Source: an uncultured Oscillibacter sp. (GTDB lineage Bacteria > Bacillota > Clostridia > Oscillospirales > Oscillospiraceae). From it: a DNA stretch of 59,448 nt. Positions 7,753-16,409 of this stretch are shown here, in pieces; the stretch's first letter is position 1; each line of letters starts with the position of its first letter. The notes beneath the pieces were generated by a model. The model was not told the origin of the DNA. It did no database searches and saw only the letters and a list, made by a program, of their open reading frames with translations. The stretch is taken from positions 1 through 59,448 of the forward strand of contig CAMBKF010000009.1 in the NCBI GenBank assembly GCA_945868085.1, read 5' to 3'. The position numbers were made by a program, and so were the translations under genes.

Positions 7753-8388
7753 TCAATCCCGGATATTTCGGATCTTCGTCAGGTCGCCGCTGCACAGAGC
7801 CTCCATATTACGGAAGATTTTGTCCGCGTCCCAATCCCACCATCTCAGCTCCAGCAGAAATGCGGTGAGCGCCTCATCAAAGCGCTGCCGGATCACCCGG
7901 CAGGGATTCCCGCCGGCAACGCAATAGGGCGGGATGTCCTTCGTCACCACGGAATCCGCGGCGATGATGGCACCATCGCCGATATGCACCCCCGGCATCA
8001 CCGTGACGTTCTGCCCGATCCACACATCGTTTCCCACCACTGTGTCCCCTTTCAGGGGGAGGTCCTCCAGGGGCGGCGTAAATTTTTCCCAGCCGCCGCC
8101 CATGATGTTGAAGGGATAGGTGGTCACACTTTTCATCCGATGGTTGGCGCCGTTCATCACGAACTCGATCCCCCGCCCTATGGCGCAGAATTTCCCGATG
8201 ATAAGCTTGTCGCCCAAAAACTCATAGTGGTGCGTGACATGCTCCTGGAAATTTTCCGCGCCGTTTACATCATCGTAGTAGGTGTAGTCCCCCACAATAA
8301 TGTTGGGGCGGGTAATAACGTTTTTGATATACACCACCTGCCTGATGTTCTCATTGGGATAGATACGGTTCGGATCCGGGCCCGGCAT
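7753..8388 (-). CDS. Vat/CatB-like hexapeptide-repeat acetyltransferase
   Basis: This family transfers acetyl groups from acetyl-CoA to antibiotics such as streptogramin A (Vat) or chloramphenicol (CatB type). The 211-residue protein keeps the motifs YTYYDDVNG, IGKFCAIG, FVMNGANHRM with the likely catalytic His, FNIMGGGWE, IGNDVWIGQNVTVMPGVHIGDGAIIAADSVV (left-handed beta helix, about residues 105-140) and AGGNPCRVI with WWDWD near the end. The ATG at 8388 is chosen over a GTG three codons upstream because the AGGAG site would overlap the GTG. The overall pattern looks closer to Vat than to CatB. The substrate is inferred, and resistance is not shown. Confidence 0.85.
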   Translation of the reverse strand: MPGPDPNRIYPNENIRQVVYIKNVITRPNIIVGDYTYYDDVNGAENFQEHVTHHYEFLGDKLIIGKFCAIGRGIEFVMNGANHRMKSVTTYPFNIMGGGWEKFTPPLEDLPLKGDTVVGNDVWIGQNVTVMPGVHIGDGAIIAADSVVTKDIPPYCVAGGNPCRVIRQRFDEALTAFLLELRWWDWDADKIFRNMEALCSGDLTKIRNIRD

Positions 8389-8414
8389 GCTGTTCACTCC
8401 TCTCCTGTTTCTTT

Positions 8415-9410
8415 TCAGCTTTGGGTAAGGATGTCCCAGGCCACGGGGCGGTTGAACAGCTCCCGCACCCGGTCAAACTCTCTCGTCTGACCCAGGATCC
8501 ACATGAGCTTGCACACGGCGGCCTCGGTGGTCATGTCGAAGGCCTCCAGCAGGTGCAATGTGCTCTTTAGGTGCCCGCCCACATGGTACACGGACAGGTC
8601 GCTGCCCTCGTTGGGCACCTGGGTGGTCATGACCACGATCTTGCCCCGCTCCACCGCCTGCCGCACCAGGGGGTAAAACTCCTGGCCGGGATATTCCGGC
8701 AGGCCGCCCACGCCGAAGCTCTCCACCACGATGCCGTCGTAGTGCTCCATCATGAACGCCACCAGCTCCCGCTTGGTGCCGGGGATCAGCTTCAGCAGGC
8801 CCACATTCTCGCAGAGGGTGTCATAGAAAACCGGCCTGGGTAGGCTCTCCGTACGGATATACTGGAGCAGACGCTCGTCCTGCAGCACCGCCAGGTCCGG
8901 ATAGTTCACGCTGGAAAAAGCCTGAAAGCTCTTGGAAAAGGTCTTTCTCGCCCGGGTGCCCAAAATCACCTTACCGTTGAAGACGATCTGCACACCGCCG
9001 CAGCCCCGGCAGGCATAGAGAAAGGCGTCCGTCAGGTTGCGCTTGGAGTCCGTGCCGTCAAACCAAATGGGCTTCTGTGCCCCGGTGAGGACAATGGGCT
9101 TGGCGCTGCCCTGGACCAGGTAGCTCAGAGCCGCCGCCGTGTAGGCCATGGTGTCGGTGCCGTGGCTGATGACGAAGCCGTCGTAGGCATCGTAATTTCT
9201 GCGCAGGGTACCCACCACCCCCAGCCAGTTTTGGGGCTGAATGTTGGTGCTGTCCAGGTTATACAGCTGGATGCAGTCCACCCGGCAGAGCTTGCCGATG
9301 TCCGGGATGAACTCCAGCAGCTGCTCCGTGTTCAGCTCCGGCGTCAGCCCCTCCGGGGTCATTTCCGAGGCAATGGTGCCGCCGGTGCCGATCATGAGAA
9401 TATTTTTCAT
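8415..9410 (-). CDS. ansA: L-asparaginase, type I (AnsA-like)
   Basis: The enzyme hydrolyses asparagine to aspartate and ammonia. The 331-residue protein has the N-terminal GTGGTIAS motif with its nucleophilic Thr (about residues 9-16), the second catalytic motif HGTDTMAYTAAAL (about residues 82-94) and a C-terminal domain. No signal peptide is visible, so it is probably cytoplasmic. The ATG at 9410 fits the AGAGG site; a GTG two codons upstream would lie inside it. The acetyltransferase follows 26 bases downstream, probably on the same transcript. Confidence 0.92.
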   Translation of the reverse strand: MKNILMIGTGGTIASEMTPEGLTPELNTEQLLEFIPDIGKLCRVDCIQLYNLDSTNIQPQNWLGVVGTLRRNYDAYDGFVISHGTDTMAYTAAALSYLVQGSAKPIVLTGAQKPIWFDGTDSKRNLTDAFLYACRGCGGVQIVFNGKVILGTRARKTFSKSFQAFSSVNYPDLAVLQDERLLQYIRTESLPRPVFYDTLCENVGLLKLIPGTKRELVAFMMEHYDGIVVESFGVGGLPEYPGQEFYPLVRQAVERGKIVVMTTQVPNEGSDLSVYHVGGHLKSTLHLLEAFDMTTEAAVCKLMWILGQTREFDRVRELFNRPVAWDILTQS

Positions 9411-9465
9411 ATACACCTCTTATAAGCCGGCTTTTCAAAAAGTCTCGCAGAGTTTGCCGTCCGTC

Positions 9466-10548
9466 TCAGTCCCGGTTATCCAGGGCCGCCAGGCCAAAGC
9501 GTGCCGCCTGGAGGATCTGCTTTTTGCCCTCCTCGTCGTCGGCGGCGTCGTACCGCTCCCGCAGGTCCTGCAGGAACAGGCCCCGGAGGGAATCCTCCCC
9601 GCAGCGGGCCCATACATCCTCCTCCGGGTAGGTCTCGTCCGTCAGGGTGAGAGAGGCGCACAGGCCTGTCAGCTCCCCCTCCAGCGCCGGGAGGGAAAAA
9701 TCCCCCCGTCGGGCCCCGGTGAGCAGCACCCGGCAGATATCCTGCCCGCAGTCGCCCTCCAGCGCCTGGCGGACGGCCTCTGCCGGGTCACGATCCGTGA
9801 CGTCCGCCGTGACGCTCTGATAGCGCCGCCGGGCAAAGGGGATAAACTCCAGGTCCGCTCCCTCCGCCGTCACATCGCCGAACAGGAAGCCCTTGTCCCC
9901 GGTCTCGTCAAAGCCCCGGCCGGGCAGGCACCCGGGGTAGGCATAGGCGGTGGCCCCGGCCCGCTGCACACCGCCATAGCGGTGGACGTGCCCCAGGGCC
10001 AGGTAGGTCAGGTCCGTTTTCCCGATCTCCGCCGGGGAGATGGCCCGGTACTTGCTCTCACCCCGGGTGACCTCTCCATGGACCACGCCCAGGCGAATGG
10101 CCTCCTCACTGCCGGCAAAGGCCGCACCGGCAAAGGGCTCCCACTCCTCAGCGGCGGTGAAGGCCGCCCCGGTGACCGAGGCGTTCCACTCCGGCAGGAG
10201 CACCGTCTGGGGCGTCCGGGAGGTGAAGATATGCACGTTTTCCGGCCAGTCCACAGCGCTGTAGCCGCTGCCGGGGGCGTAAAAATCATGGTTGCCGGGG
10301 GCCAGGAAGATCCGGCCCCGGAAGCGCCCCAGGGTCAGGGCCAGGGTCCGGGCCGTCTGGCTGTAGAGCCGGTCGGAGTCAAACAGGTCCCCGGCCAAAA
10401 GCATCACATCCGCGGCGTGATCGTTGGCCCAGTCCACCAGGCGGCGCAGGATGTCCCGGCTCTCCTGGCGGCAGAGGGCCGCCTTCTCCTCCGGCAGACC
10501 CGCAAAGGCGCTGTCCAGGTGCAGGTCCGCCGCGTGCAGGAGCTTCAT
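9466..10548 (-). CDS. SbcD/Mre11-like metallophosphoesterase (YhaO type)
   Basis: The protein belongs to the calcineurin-like phosphoesterases used in DNA double-strand break processing. The 360-residue sequence shows the metal-binding motifs in order: HAADLHLDSAF at the N-terminus, LLAGDLFDSD (about residue 55), APGNHDFY (about 90) and LGHVHRYG (about 190). The start is the ATG at 10548, which overlaps the upstream gene's stop by four bases (ATGA). No SbcC/YhaN ATPase partner lies next to it in this window, as a full nuclease complex would need. The biological substrate is uncertain. Confidence 0.85.
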   Translation of the reverse strand: MKLLHAADLHLDSAFAGLPEEKAALCRQESRDILRRLVDWANDHAADVMLLAGDLFDSDRLYSQTARTLALTLGRFRGRIFLAPGNHDFYAPGSGYSAVDWPENVHIFTSRTPQTVLLPEWNASVTGAAFTAAEEWEPFAGAAFAGSEEAIRLGVVHGEVTRGESKYRAISPAEIGKTDLTYLALGHVHRYGGVQRAGATAYAYPGCLPGRGFDETGDKGFLFGDVTAEGADLEFIPFARRRYQSVTADVTDRDPAEAVRQALEGDCGQDICRVLLTGARRGDFSLPALEGELTGLCASLTLTDETYPEEDVWARCGEDSLRGLFLQDLRERYDAADDEEGKKQILQAARFGLAALDNRD

Positions 10549-11039
10549 GCCTGGGGCTGGTCGTCCTGCCAGCCCTTGCACACGTCCACCCACTCCACGA
10601 AGTTATCGCCGCAGCAGCGCTCCAGCTCGTCGCAGGTGAGCTCAATGGCCGAGGCGGCGCTGCCCACAGCGGGGAACACCGTCTCAAACCGCTTCAGCGA
10701 CACATCCAGATAGGTCTTCACATCCGCTGGCAGGGCGAAGGGGCACACGCCGCCCACGGCGTGGCCGATGCGCTCCACGGCCTCCTCGTGGGTGAGCATC
10801 TTGGCCTTGGTGTGGAAGAAATGCTTATACTTGCTGTTGTCCACCTTGGCGTCCCCGGCAGCCACGATCAGAATGGGGGTCTCGTCCACCTTGAAGCTCA
10901 GGGTCTTGGCGATGCGGGCGGGCTCCACGCCCACGGCCACCGCCGCCAGCTCCACCGTGGCGCTGGACACGGTAAACTCCTGCATCCGGTCGGCCACGCC
11001 GTAGCCCTTGAGATATTCTCTCACTTTTTCAACTGACAT
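10545..11039 (-). CDS. YbaK/EbsC-family aminoacyl-tRNA deacylase
   Basis: These proteins hydrolyse mischarged tRNAs in trans, often Cys-tRNA-Pro or Ala-tRNA-Pro. The 164-residue protein starts MSVEKVREYLKGYGVADRM, carries the fold's motif AKTLSFKVDETPILIVAAGDAKVDNSK with its conserved Lys (about residues 43-70) and ends with the GGVCPFALPADVKTYLDVSL region. The proS here is of the type lacking an editing domain, which makes proofreading of prolyl-tRNA a reasonable inferred role. It overlaps the phosphoesterase gene by four bases and is preceded by AAGGAGG. Confidence 0.88.
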   Translation of the reverse strand: MSVEKVREYLKGYGVADRMQEFTVSSATVELAAVAVGVEPARIAKTLSFKVDETPILIVAAGDAKVDNSKYKHFFHTKAKMLTHEEAVERIGHAVGGVCPFALPADVKTYLDVSLKRFETVFPAVGSAASAIELTCDELERCCGDNFVEWVDVCKGWQDDQPQA

Positions 11040-11052
11040 GATGTTGTCCTCC

Positions 11053-11829
11053 TTATCGTATCTCTATACGCTCCACCCCGGCGCACAGGCCGGTGCTGCT
11101 GTCCAGTGTAAACAGGGCGCCCTGCAGCTTGCAGGGGCCGTCCACCGTCCGGTATCGGCCCGGCAGACCGCCCAGGAAAAACTCCACCGACTGCTCCGGC
11201 CGGATGCCCAGCACGGATTCCACCGGCCCGGTCATGCCCAGGTCGGTGATGTAGCCCGTACCCTTGGGGCAGATTCGCTCGTCAGCGGTGGGCACATGGG
11301 TGTGGGTGCCCCACAGGGCAGACACCCGGCCGTCCAGATAGTATGACAGGGCCAGCTTCTCACTGGTGGCCTGGGCGTGGAAATCCACCAGGGTGAAGGT
11401 GGGCTTGTCGGCAGTTTTCAAAATACGGTCGGCGGTGGTGAAGGGATTCTCTGCATTAAAATCCAGGCTGCAGCGGCCGATGAGATTCATCACGCCCACC
11501 TGCACCCGGCCGCAGTCCAGCACCGCCCAGCCCCGGCCCGGGGCCCGGCCCGTGAAATTGGCAGGCCGGAGGATGTAGGGATTTTCCTCCAGGAAATCCG
11601 CGATCTGCATCTTTCCGAAGGAGTGGTTGCCCAGGGTGATGACGTCCGCCCCGGCGGCCAGGATGTCCTCCGCATGGGCGGGCAGCAGGCCATTCCCGGC
11701 GGCGTTTTCCCCGTTGACCACCACAAAGTCGATGCTCTTTTCCTTTTTCAGGCCCCGCAGCTGACCGCGCAGGAAGTCCACGCCGCTCTCGCCTGTTACG
11801 TCACCCACGGCCAACACCTTGAAAAGCAT
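11053..11829 (-). CDS. ymdB: YmdB-family metallophosphoesterase (cyclic nucleotide/RNA phosphodiesterase)
   Basis: YmdB-like proteins are cytoplasmic metal-dependent phosphodiesterases; the Bacillus protein affects biofilm and sporulation decisions. The 258-residue protein shows VLAVGDVTGESG (N-terminus), VVNGENAAGNG (about residue 38), TLGNHSFGK (about 65), TLVDFHAQATSEK (about 150) and WGTHTHVPTADE (about 180), all metal-site motifs of the family. The ATG at 11829 has a GGAGGG site. It lies downstream of rny, as in Bacillus subtilis, but here it has its own promoter. Confidence 0.92.
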   Translation of the reverse strand: MLFKVLAVGDVTGESGVDFLRGQLRGLKKEKSIDFVVVNGENAAGNGLLPAHAEDILAAGADVITLGNHSFGKMQIADFLEENPYILRPANFTGRAPGRGWAVLDCGRVQVGVMNLIGRCSLDFNAENPFTTADRILKTADKPTFTLVDFHAQATSEKLALSYYLDGRVSALWGTHTHVPTADERICPKGTGYITDLGMTGPVESVLGIRPEQSVEFFLGGLPGRYRTVDGPCKLQGALFTLDSSTGLCAGVERIEIR

Positions 11830-11871
11830 GGCTCGCCCTCCGTTTCGTTTTTTTCTGTTAGGATCCACCTT

Positions 11872-11900
11872 ATTATATATAAAATACCGGCTGCGTGCAA
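11872..11900 (-). promoter_or_regulatory. Promoter of ymdB embedded in a terminator hairpin
   Basis: On the minus strand, TTGCAC (11895-11900) and TATAAT (11872-11877) are 17 bases apart. The -35 box lies in the loop/arm of the hairpin at 11884-11915 and the spacer contains its 3' arm and U tract, so one short sequence both ends the rny transcript and starts the ymdB transcript. Confidence 0.55.
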
Positions 11901-11915
11901 GCGCGCAGCCGGTAT
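11884..11915 (-). terminator. Second intrinsic terminator after rny
   Basis: A perfect 12-bp stem pairs 11884-11895 with 11904-11915, with TTTTATATA following on the minus strand. On the plus strand the same hairpin is followed by six T residues. Confidence 0.6.
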
Positions 11916-11953
11916 TTTTTCATGACTCCGCAGGACGTCCGCCAGTCCTGCGG

Positions 11954-11992
11954 CAAAAAAATACTGCGTGCATATTTCTATACACGCAGTAT
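11954..11992 (-). terminator. Intrinsic terminator of rny
   Basis: A 10-bp stem (11961-11970 with 11983-11992) is followed on the minus strand by a run of seven T residues. It begins 16 bases after the rny stop codon. Confidence 0.8.
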
Positions 11993-12007
11993 TTGCTGTC
12001 GAAAATA

Positions 12008-13558
12008 TTACTTGGCGTATTCGACCACCTTGGTCTCCCGCAGGACGTGGACCTTGATCTGGCCGGGATACTCCAGCTCGCTCTCGATGCGGCGGGCCAG
12101 GTCGTGGGCCAGGATGACCATCTGATCCTCGGACACCTGCTCGGGCTTGACCATGACGCGGACCTCGCGGCCGGCCTGGATGGCATAGCTCTTTTCCACG
12201 CCGGGATAGTCGCTGGTGATCTCCTCCAGCTTCTCCAGGCGCTTGATATAGTTCTCCAGGTTCTCGCGCCGGGCGCCGGGACGGGCCGCGGACACGGCGT
12301 CCGCCGCCTGCACCAGGCAGGCAACCAGGGTCTTGCACTCCACGTCGCCGTGGTGGGCCTGGATGGCGTGGATGATGTCCTCTTTTTCCTTATACTTGCG
12401 GCAGAACTCCACGCCCAGCTGGATGTGGGTGCCCTCCATCTCGTGGTCCACGGCCTTACCGATGTCGTGCAGCAGGCCTGCCCGCTTGGCGGCGGCCACG
12501 TCGGCCCCCAGCTCGGCGGCCATCATGCCCGCGATGTGGGACACCTCGATGGAGTGCTGCAGCACGTTCTGGCCATAGCTGGTGCGGTAGTGCAGGCGGC
12601 CCAGGAGCTTCTGCAGCTCCGGATGTACGCCCCGCACGCCGGTTTCCAGCACGGCGCGCTCGCCCTCGGACCGGATGACGGCGTCCACCTCCCGGCGGGC
12701 CTTCTCCACCATCTCCTCAATGTGGGTGGGATGGATGCGGCCGTCGGCGATGAGCTTTTCCAGAGCCAGGCGGGCCACCTCACGGCGCACCGGCTCAAAG
12801 CAGGACACCGTAATAGCCTCGGGGGTGTCGTCAATGATAAGATCCGCGCCGGTCAGGGTCTCCAGGGTGCGGATGTTGCGGCCTTCGCGGCCGATGATGC
12901 GGCCCTTCATCTCGTCATTGGGCAGGGGAACCACACTGACGGTAATCTCAGCCACATAGTCTGCGGCGCAGCGCTGGATGGCGGTGGCCACGATCTCCCG
13001 GGCGCGCTGGTCGGCTTCGTCCTTGGCCCGGGCCTCGATCTCCTTGATCTTCATGGCGGTCTCGTGGGTGACCTCGGACTCCACCTGCTGGATCAGATAT
13101 GCCTTGGCCTGGTCGGCGGTGAAGCCGGAGATGCGCTCGAGCATCTCGGTCTGGCTGCGCTTGATGAGCTTGATCTCATCCTGTTCCTTCAGGAGGGCGT
13201 CGTGCTTCTCAGCCAGGACTTCCTCCTTCTTCTCAATGGCATCGGTCTTGCGATCGATGTTTTCTTCCTTCTGCTGCAGCCGGCGCTCCTGCTTCTGCAG
13301 GTCCGCCCGGCGCTCCTTGACTTCCTTCTCGTAATCCGCGCGGCTTTTCAGGATCTCTTCCTTTGCCTCCAGCAGGACCTCACGCTTCTTGCTCTCGGAG
13401 CTCTTGATGGCCTCGTTGAGGATGCGGGTCGCCTCCTCTTCCGCGCTGGAAATTTCCTTTTCCGCTACCTTCTTGCGGTACTGAATGCCGATAGGGAAGC
13501 CAATCACGAACGCAACAACAGCCGCAACAGCCGCTACAATGTAGCCAACTGTGGTCAT
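12008..13558 (-). CDS. rny: Ribonuclease Y
   Basis: RNase Y is a membrane-anchored endonuclease that starts decay of many mRNAs in Firmicutes. The 516-residue protein has one N-terminal membrane segment (about residues 5-25), a long charged coiled coil (about 30-190), a KH domain with [12 protein letters not shown] (about 215-226) and an HD domain with HDIGKAVD (about 365-372). Length and order match the family exactly. It starts at an ATG with AGGAGG upstream and has a strong promoter. ymdB lies downstream beyond two terminators. Confidence 0.97.
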   Translation of the reverse strand: MTTVGYIVAAVAAVVAFVIGFPIGIQYRKKVAEKEISSAEEEATRILNEAIKSSESKKREVLLEAKEEILKSRADYEKEVKERRADLQKQERRLQQKEENIDRKTDAIEKKEEVLAEKHDALLKEQDEIKLIKRSQTEMLERISGFTADQAKAYLIQQVESEVTHETAMKIKEIEARAKDEADQRAREIVATAIQRCAADYVAEITVSVVPLPNDEMKGRIIGREGRNIRTLETLTGADLIIDDTPEAITVSCFEPVRREVARLALEKLIADGRIHPTHIEEMVEKARREVDAVIRSEGERAVLETGVRGVHPELQKLLGRLHYRTSYGQNVLQHSIEVSHIAGMMAAELGADVAAAKRAGLLHDIGKAVDHEMEGTHIQLGVEFCRKYKEKEDIIHAIQAHHGDVECKTLVACLVQAADAVSAARPGARRENLENYIKRLEKLEEITSDYPGVEKSYAIQAGREVRVMVKPEQVSEDQMVILAHDLARRIESELEYPGQIKVHVLRETKVVEYAK

Positions 13559-13669
13559 GATTGGTCAACCTCCTGTGAATGTGTATAAATTCTTGAGAAA
13601 CGGTTTCCCGTTTGAGTGTAGAAAACAACCAAAAAGACCCCCTGATCTTTCGGGTGCATATCCTTTCTA

Positions 13670-13698
13670 ATATTAATCGCATTTTAGGAAACTGTCAA
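13670..13698 (-). promoter_or_regulatory. Sigma-A promoter of rny
   Basis: TTGACA (13693-13698) and TAATAT (13670-13675) are separated by 17 bases on the minus strand. The leader to rny is about 105 bases and contains no obvious long hairpin. Confidence 0.7.
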
Positions 13699-13731
13699 GG
13701 GAAAAAGCATAGCCTGGGTGAATTATTTTCC

Positions 13732-14475
13732 TCACAATTGGATAAAGGCAGAATTGGCATAGCCGATGGTCTCCCCGTAGAGCACCACATACCAGCCCTG
13801 ATACTGGCCGAACACCGTGACCGTGGCGCCGCTGGGGATCTGCGCAAGGACCTGCCCCTGGGCCGAGGGATACGCCCGCAGCGCTACCGGGCCGCCGGAA
13901 TCCGTAACGGCCAGGCCCGGCTGGCTGGGCCCGGGATAGACATAGGGCAGGCCGAAATACTCCGTCATGGCCTGCACCAGGGTCTGGGCGATGAGGTCGA
14001 TGTGCCCGGCGATCCACTGGGCATCGGCGGCGTTGTCGTGGTAGCCGATCTCCAGCAGCACGGCGGGGGCCTTGGTGCGCTTCACCTCCGCCAGGGTGGT
14101 GGTGGAGCGGGTGGTCACCTGGTCCGGCAGGGGATAGATCTCCCGCAGAGCCGCCGCAAACAGCTCCGCCGCCCGCTGGCCGTTTGCGCTGCCGGGATAG
14201 TAAAAGGCGATGATGCCCCGGTTCCGGCCCTCGCTGCCCGGGCCGGAGGCATTGGAGTGGAGGGCCAGGTGGAAATCGTAGCTGCCGGCGTTGCTCTGCT
14301 GAATAGATTTGGACACGCTGCCCTGGGGGTCATTGCGGGTAAACTGGATGCCGTTGGAGAGCAGCAGCGGCTCCATGGCGTCCGCCAGCAGGTTCATGAA
14401 ATATTCCTCACTGCCGGCGCCGGTGACATACTGATTATATTCCTGGGTGGAGGGGCTCAAAAAGATCGTTGGCAT
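13732..14475 (-). CDS. Amidase_3-like N-acetylmuramoyl-L-alanine amidase with SH3-like tail, atypical zinc site
   Basis: The family cleaves the amide bond between N-acetylmuramic acid and L-alanine in peptidoglycan. The 247-residue protein has the second zinc His in FHLALHSNAS (about residue 80) and the catalytic Glu in APAVLLEIGYHDN (about 142-154), followed by a C-terminal SH3-like domain (VALRAYPSAQGQVLAQIPSG, about 200-247). The usual N-terminal DPGHGG motif with the first zinc His is absent; the start reads MPTIFLSPSTQEYNQY and has no His in its first 30 residues. No signal peptide is visible. The ATG at 14475 has a GGGAGG site. It may be a divergent or mother-cell enzyme. Confidence 0.75.
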   Translation of the reverse strand: MPTIFLSPSTQEYNQYVTGAGSEEYFMNLLADAMEPLLLSNGIQFTRNDPQGSVSKSIQQSNAGSYDFHLALHSNASGPGSEGRNRGIIAFYYPGSANGQRAAELFAAALREIYPLPDQVTTRSTTTLAEVKRTKAPAVLLEIGYHDNAADAQWIAGHIDLIAQTLVQAMTEYFGLPYVYPGPSQPGLAVTDSGGPVALRAYPSAQGQVLAQIPSGATVTVFGQYQGWYVVLYGETIGYANSAFIQL

Positions 14476-14517
14476 AAAACCAAGCCTCCCTGTTTGCAAT
14501 TTCTCCTTTTATTTATA

Positions 14518-14546
14518 TGGCAATCGGCCCGGGAATGTGCTACAAT
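14518..14546 (+). promoter_or_regulatory. Promoter of the RlmI-like gene
   Basis: TGGCAA (14518-14523) and TACAAT (14541-14546) lie 17 bases apart, 34 bases before the ATG at 14580. The -35 box is imperfect. Confidence 0.5.
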
Positions 14547-14579
14547 GAATTGATTTTTCTCGGAAAGGCAGGCGGGACT

Positions 14580-15809
14580 ATGAAGGCAGAACGGCCCTAT
14601 CCCCAGGTGCATATCACCCAAAAAGGAGAGCGCGCTCTGACGGCGGGGCACCCGTGGGTATACGCCGCAGAAGTGACGGAGCTTTCCGGCCCTGTGGAGG
14701 ACGGCGGCCTGGCAGACGTCATCGGGCACAAGGGGGCCTATCTCGGCACAGGCTTTTATAACAGCCACTCCCTCATCCGCTGCCGGCTCCTATCCCGCAA
14801 CGCCAACGACCGGTTTGACGATGCCTTCTGGCAGCGCCGGGTGCAGTACGCCTGGGACTACCGCAAGGCCGTCATGCCCCCGGAGGATCTGCTCTGCTGC
14901 CGGGTCATCTTCGGGGAGGCGGACGGCTTCCCGGGGCTGACGGTGGATCGGTTCGGCCCGGTGCTGGTGGTGCAGGTGCTGAGCCTGGGCATGGAGCGCA
15001 TCCAGGATCGGCTGCTGCCCATCCTGGCCCAGGCGCTGCGCCGGGACGGCCAGGACATCGCCGGCATCTACCTGCGCAACGACGTGGCCCTGCGGGAAAA
15101 GGAGGGCCTGGCGCAGAACAAGGGCTGGTTCCCCCTACCCGGAGAAGCCCTGCCCGACCTCACCGGAGCGGACATCGTGGAAAACGGTATCCGCTACCGG
15201 GTGGATTTCATCAACGGGCAGAAAACCGGATTCTTCCTGGATCAGAAATACAACCGCCAGGCGGTGGCGCGGCTGGCCAGGGGCCGCACGGTGCTGGACT
15301 GCTTCACCCACACCGGCTCCTTCGCCCTCAACGCCGCCCGGGGCGGTGCCAGGCATGTGACGGCGGTGGACGTGTCGGAGTTTGCCGTGCAGTGCGCCGC
15401 GGAAAACGCCCAGCTCAACGGGCTCGGCGAGGTTATGGACTGCCGGGCCGCCAATGTGTTTGACCTGCTGCCGGAGCTGGAAAAGGGGCCCAAGGTCTAC
15501 GACTTTATCATCCTGGATCCCCCGGCCTTTACCAAGAGCCGCAGGACCATCGAAAGCGCCATGACCGGGTACAAGGAGATCAACTACCGGGCCATGAAGC
15601 TGCTGCCCCGGGGCGGATATCTGGCCACCTGCTCGTGCAGCCATTTTGCCTCCACGGAGCGGTTCATGGCCATGCTCCGCAGCGCCGCCAAAGACGCCGG
15701 GGTGCAGCTGCGGCAGATCGAGCAGCGCCAGCAGGCCTGCGACCACCCCATCCTATGGGGCGTGGATGAGACGGACTATCTGAAGTTCTTCCTGTTCCAG
15801 GTGGTGTGA
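14580..15809 (+). CDS. RlmI-like class I rRNA (cytosine-C5) methyltransferase
   Basis: The protein resembles RlmI, which methylates C1962 of 23S rRNA with S-adenosylmethionine. The 409-residue sequence has an N-terminal PUA domain (ITQKGERALTAGHPWVYAAEV, about residues 11-31) and a Rossmann methyltransferase domain with VLDCFTHTGSFALNAA (about 238-253), ILDPPAFTKSRRT (about 310-322) and LATCSCSHF (about 345-353) carrying the catalytic Cys. The ATG at 14580 follows a weak purine-rich site. The target base in this organism is inferred from the family. Confidence 0.88.
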   Translation: MKAERPYPQVHITQKGERALTAGHPWVYAAEVTELSGPVEDGGLADVIGHKGAYLGTGFYNSHSLIRCRLLSRNANDRFDDAFWQRRVQYAWDYRKAVMPPEDLLCCRVIFGEADGFPGLTVDRFGPVLVVQVLSLGMERIQDRLLPILAQALRRDGQDIAGIYLRNDVALREKEGLAQNKGWFPLPGEALPDLTGADIVENGIRYRVDFINGQKTGFFLDQKYNRQAVARLARGRTVLDCFTHTGSFALNAARGGARHVTAVDVSEFAVQCAAENAQLNGLGEVMDCRAANVFDLLPELEKGPKVYDFIILDPPAFTKSRRTIESAMTGYKEINYRAMKLLPRGGYLATCSCSHFASTERFMAMLRSAAKDAGVQLRQIEQRQQACDHPILWGVDETDYLKFFLFQVV

Positions 15810-15850
15810 GGGCGTCCGGATCGCTCCCCTCCGGGGTTTTCTACGCAAAT

Positions 15851-15876
15851 AAAGAGGCACGGACGTGCCTCTTTTT
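15851..15876 (+). terminator. Intrinsic terminator of the RlmI-like gene
   Basis: AAAGAGGCAC (15851-15860) pairs with GTGCCTCTTT (15865-15874) and is followed by T residues to 15876. It lies between convergent genes and may serve both. Confidence 0.75.
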
Positions 15877-15892
15877 TCTCGCTATTGGATCC

Positions 15893-16306
15893 TTACTCCT
15901 CCATCTCCACCGTCACATGGTCGGTGCCGTGGCGCTGAAACTCCCCCAGATACTCGTTCATCCGCTCCATGACCTCGTCGTAATTCTCCTCCGTGATGGG
16001 GGGATCGTCCAGATCCCGCAGGGCCAGCTCCTGGGCCAGGATCTCAAAGAATACGTTGTCCTCATAGGCCATGATGGCCTCGTGGATGCCACCCTCGGCA
16101 AAGGCCCGGGAGGGGATCAGCTCCCCCTGGTACAGCTCTGTCAGCTTCTCCATGCCCCGGCCCAGGCAGTGGGAAAACACCAGGCTCTCCACCTGGTCGT
16201 AATCCCGGATGCGGTCGTCCCCCCGGGTGGAGTTGAGCACCCAGTTGCCGATATACACCAGGTCCAGCAGCCGCCGGAACTGTTTTTGCGTCAGTTTAAG
16301 CTCCAT
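15893..16306 (-). CDS. Conserved hypothetical protein
   Basis: I do not recognise a named family. The 137-residue protein starts MELKLTQKQFRRLLDLVYIG and is acidic and probably helical, with a patterned central region (GGIHEAIMAYEDNVFFEILAQELALRDL) and a very acidic end. It has no signal peptide, membrane segment or Cys cluster. The ATG at 16306 is favoured because a perfect AGGAGGTG lies six bases upstream; a GTG three codons earlier would fall within that site. It is a single gene convergent with the RlmI-like gene. Codon use looks like its neighbours. Confidence 0.75.
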   Translation of the reverse strand: MELKLTQKQFRRLLDLVYIGNWVLNSTRGDDRIRDYDQVESLVFSHCLGRGMEKLTELYQGELIPSRAFAEGGIHEAIMAYEDNVFFEILAQELALRDLDDPPITEENYDEVMERMNEYLGEFQRHGTDHVTVEMEE

Positions 16307-16409
16307 TACAGGCACCTCCTTGCCGTTTGCTTCCCTATTTGCGTTTCAGTATAGCAGAAGAAAGGAGAAATTGCCACTGAAAAAAATGGGCATCCGCACC
16401 AAATTTTCC

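Noticed and set aside
11819..13588. Plus-strand frame of 589 codons opposite rny
   Set aside because: It runs through two terminators and the reverse of RNase Y; its composition is an artefact of the coiled-coil codons.
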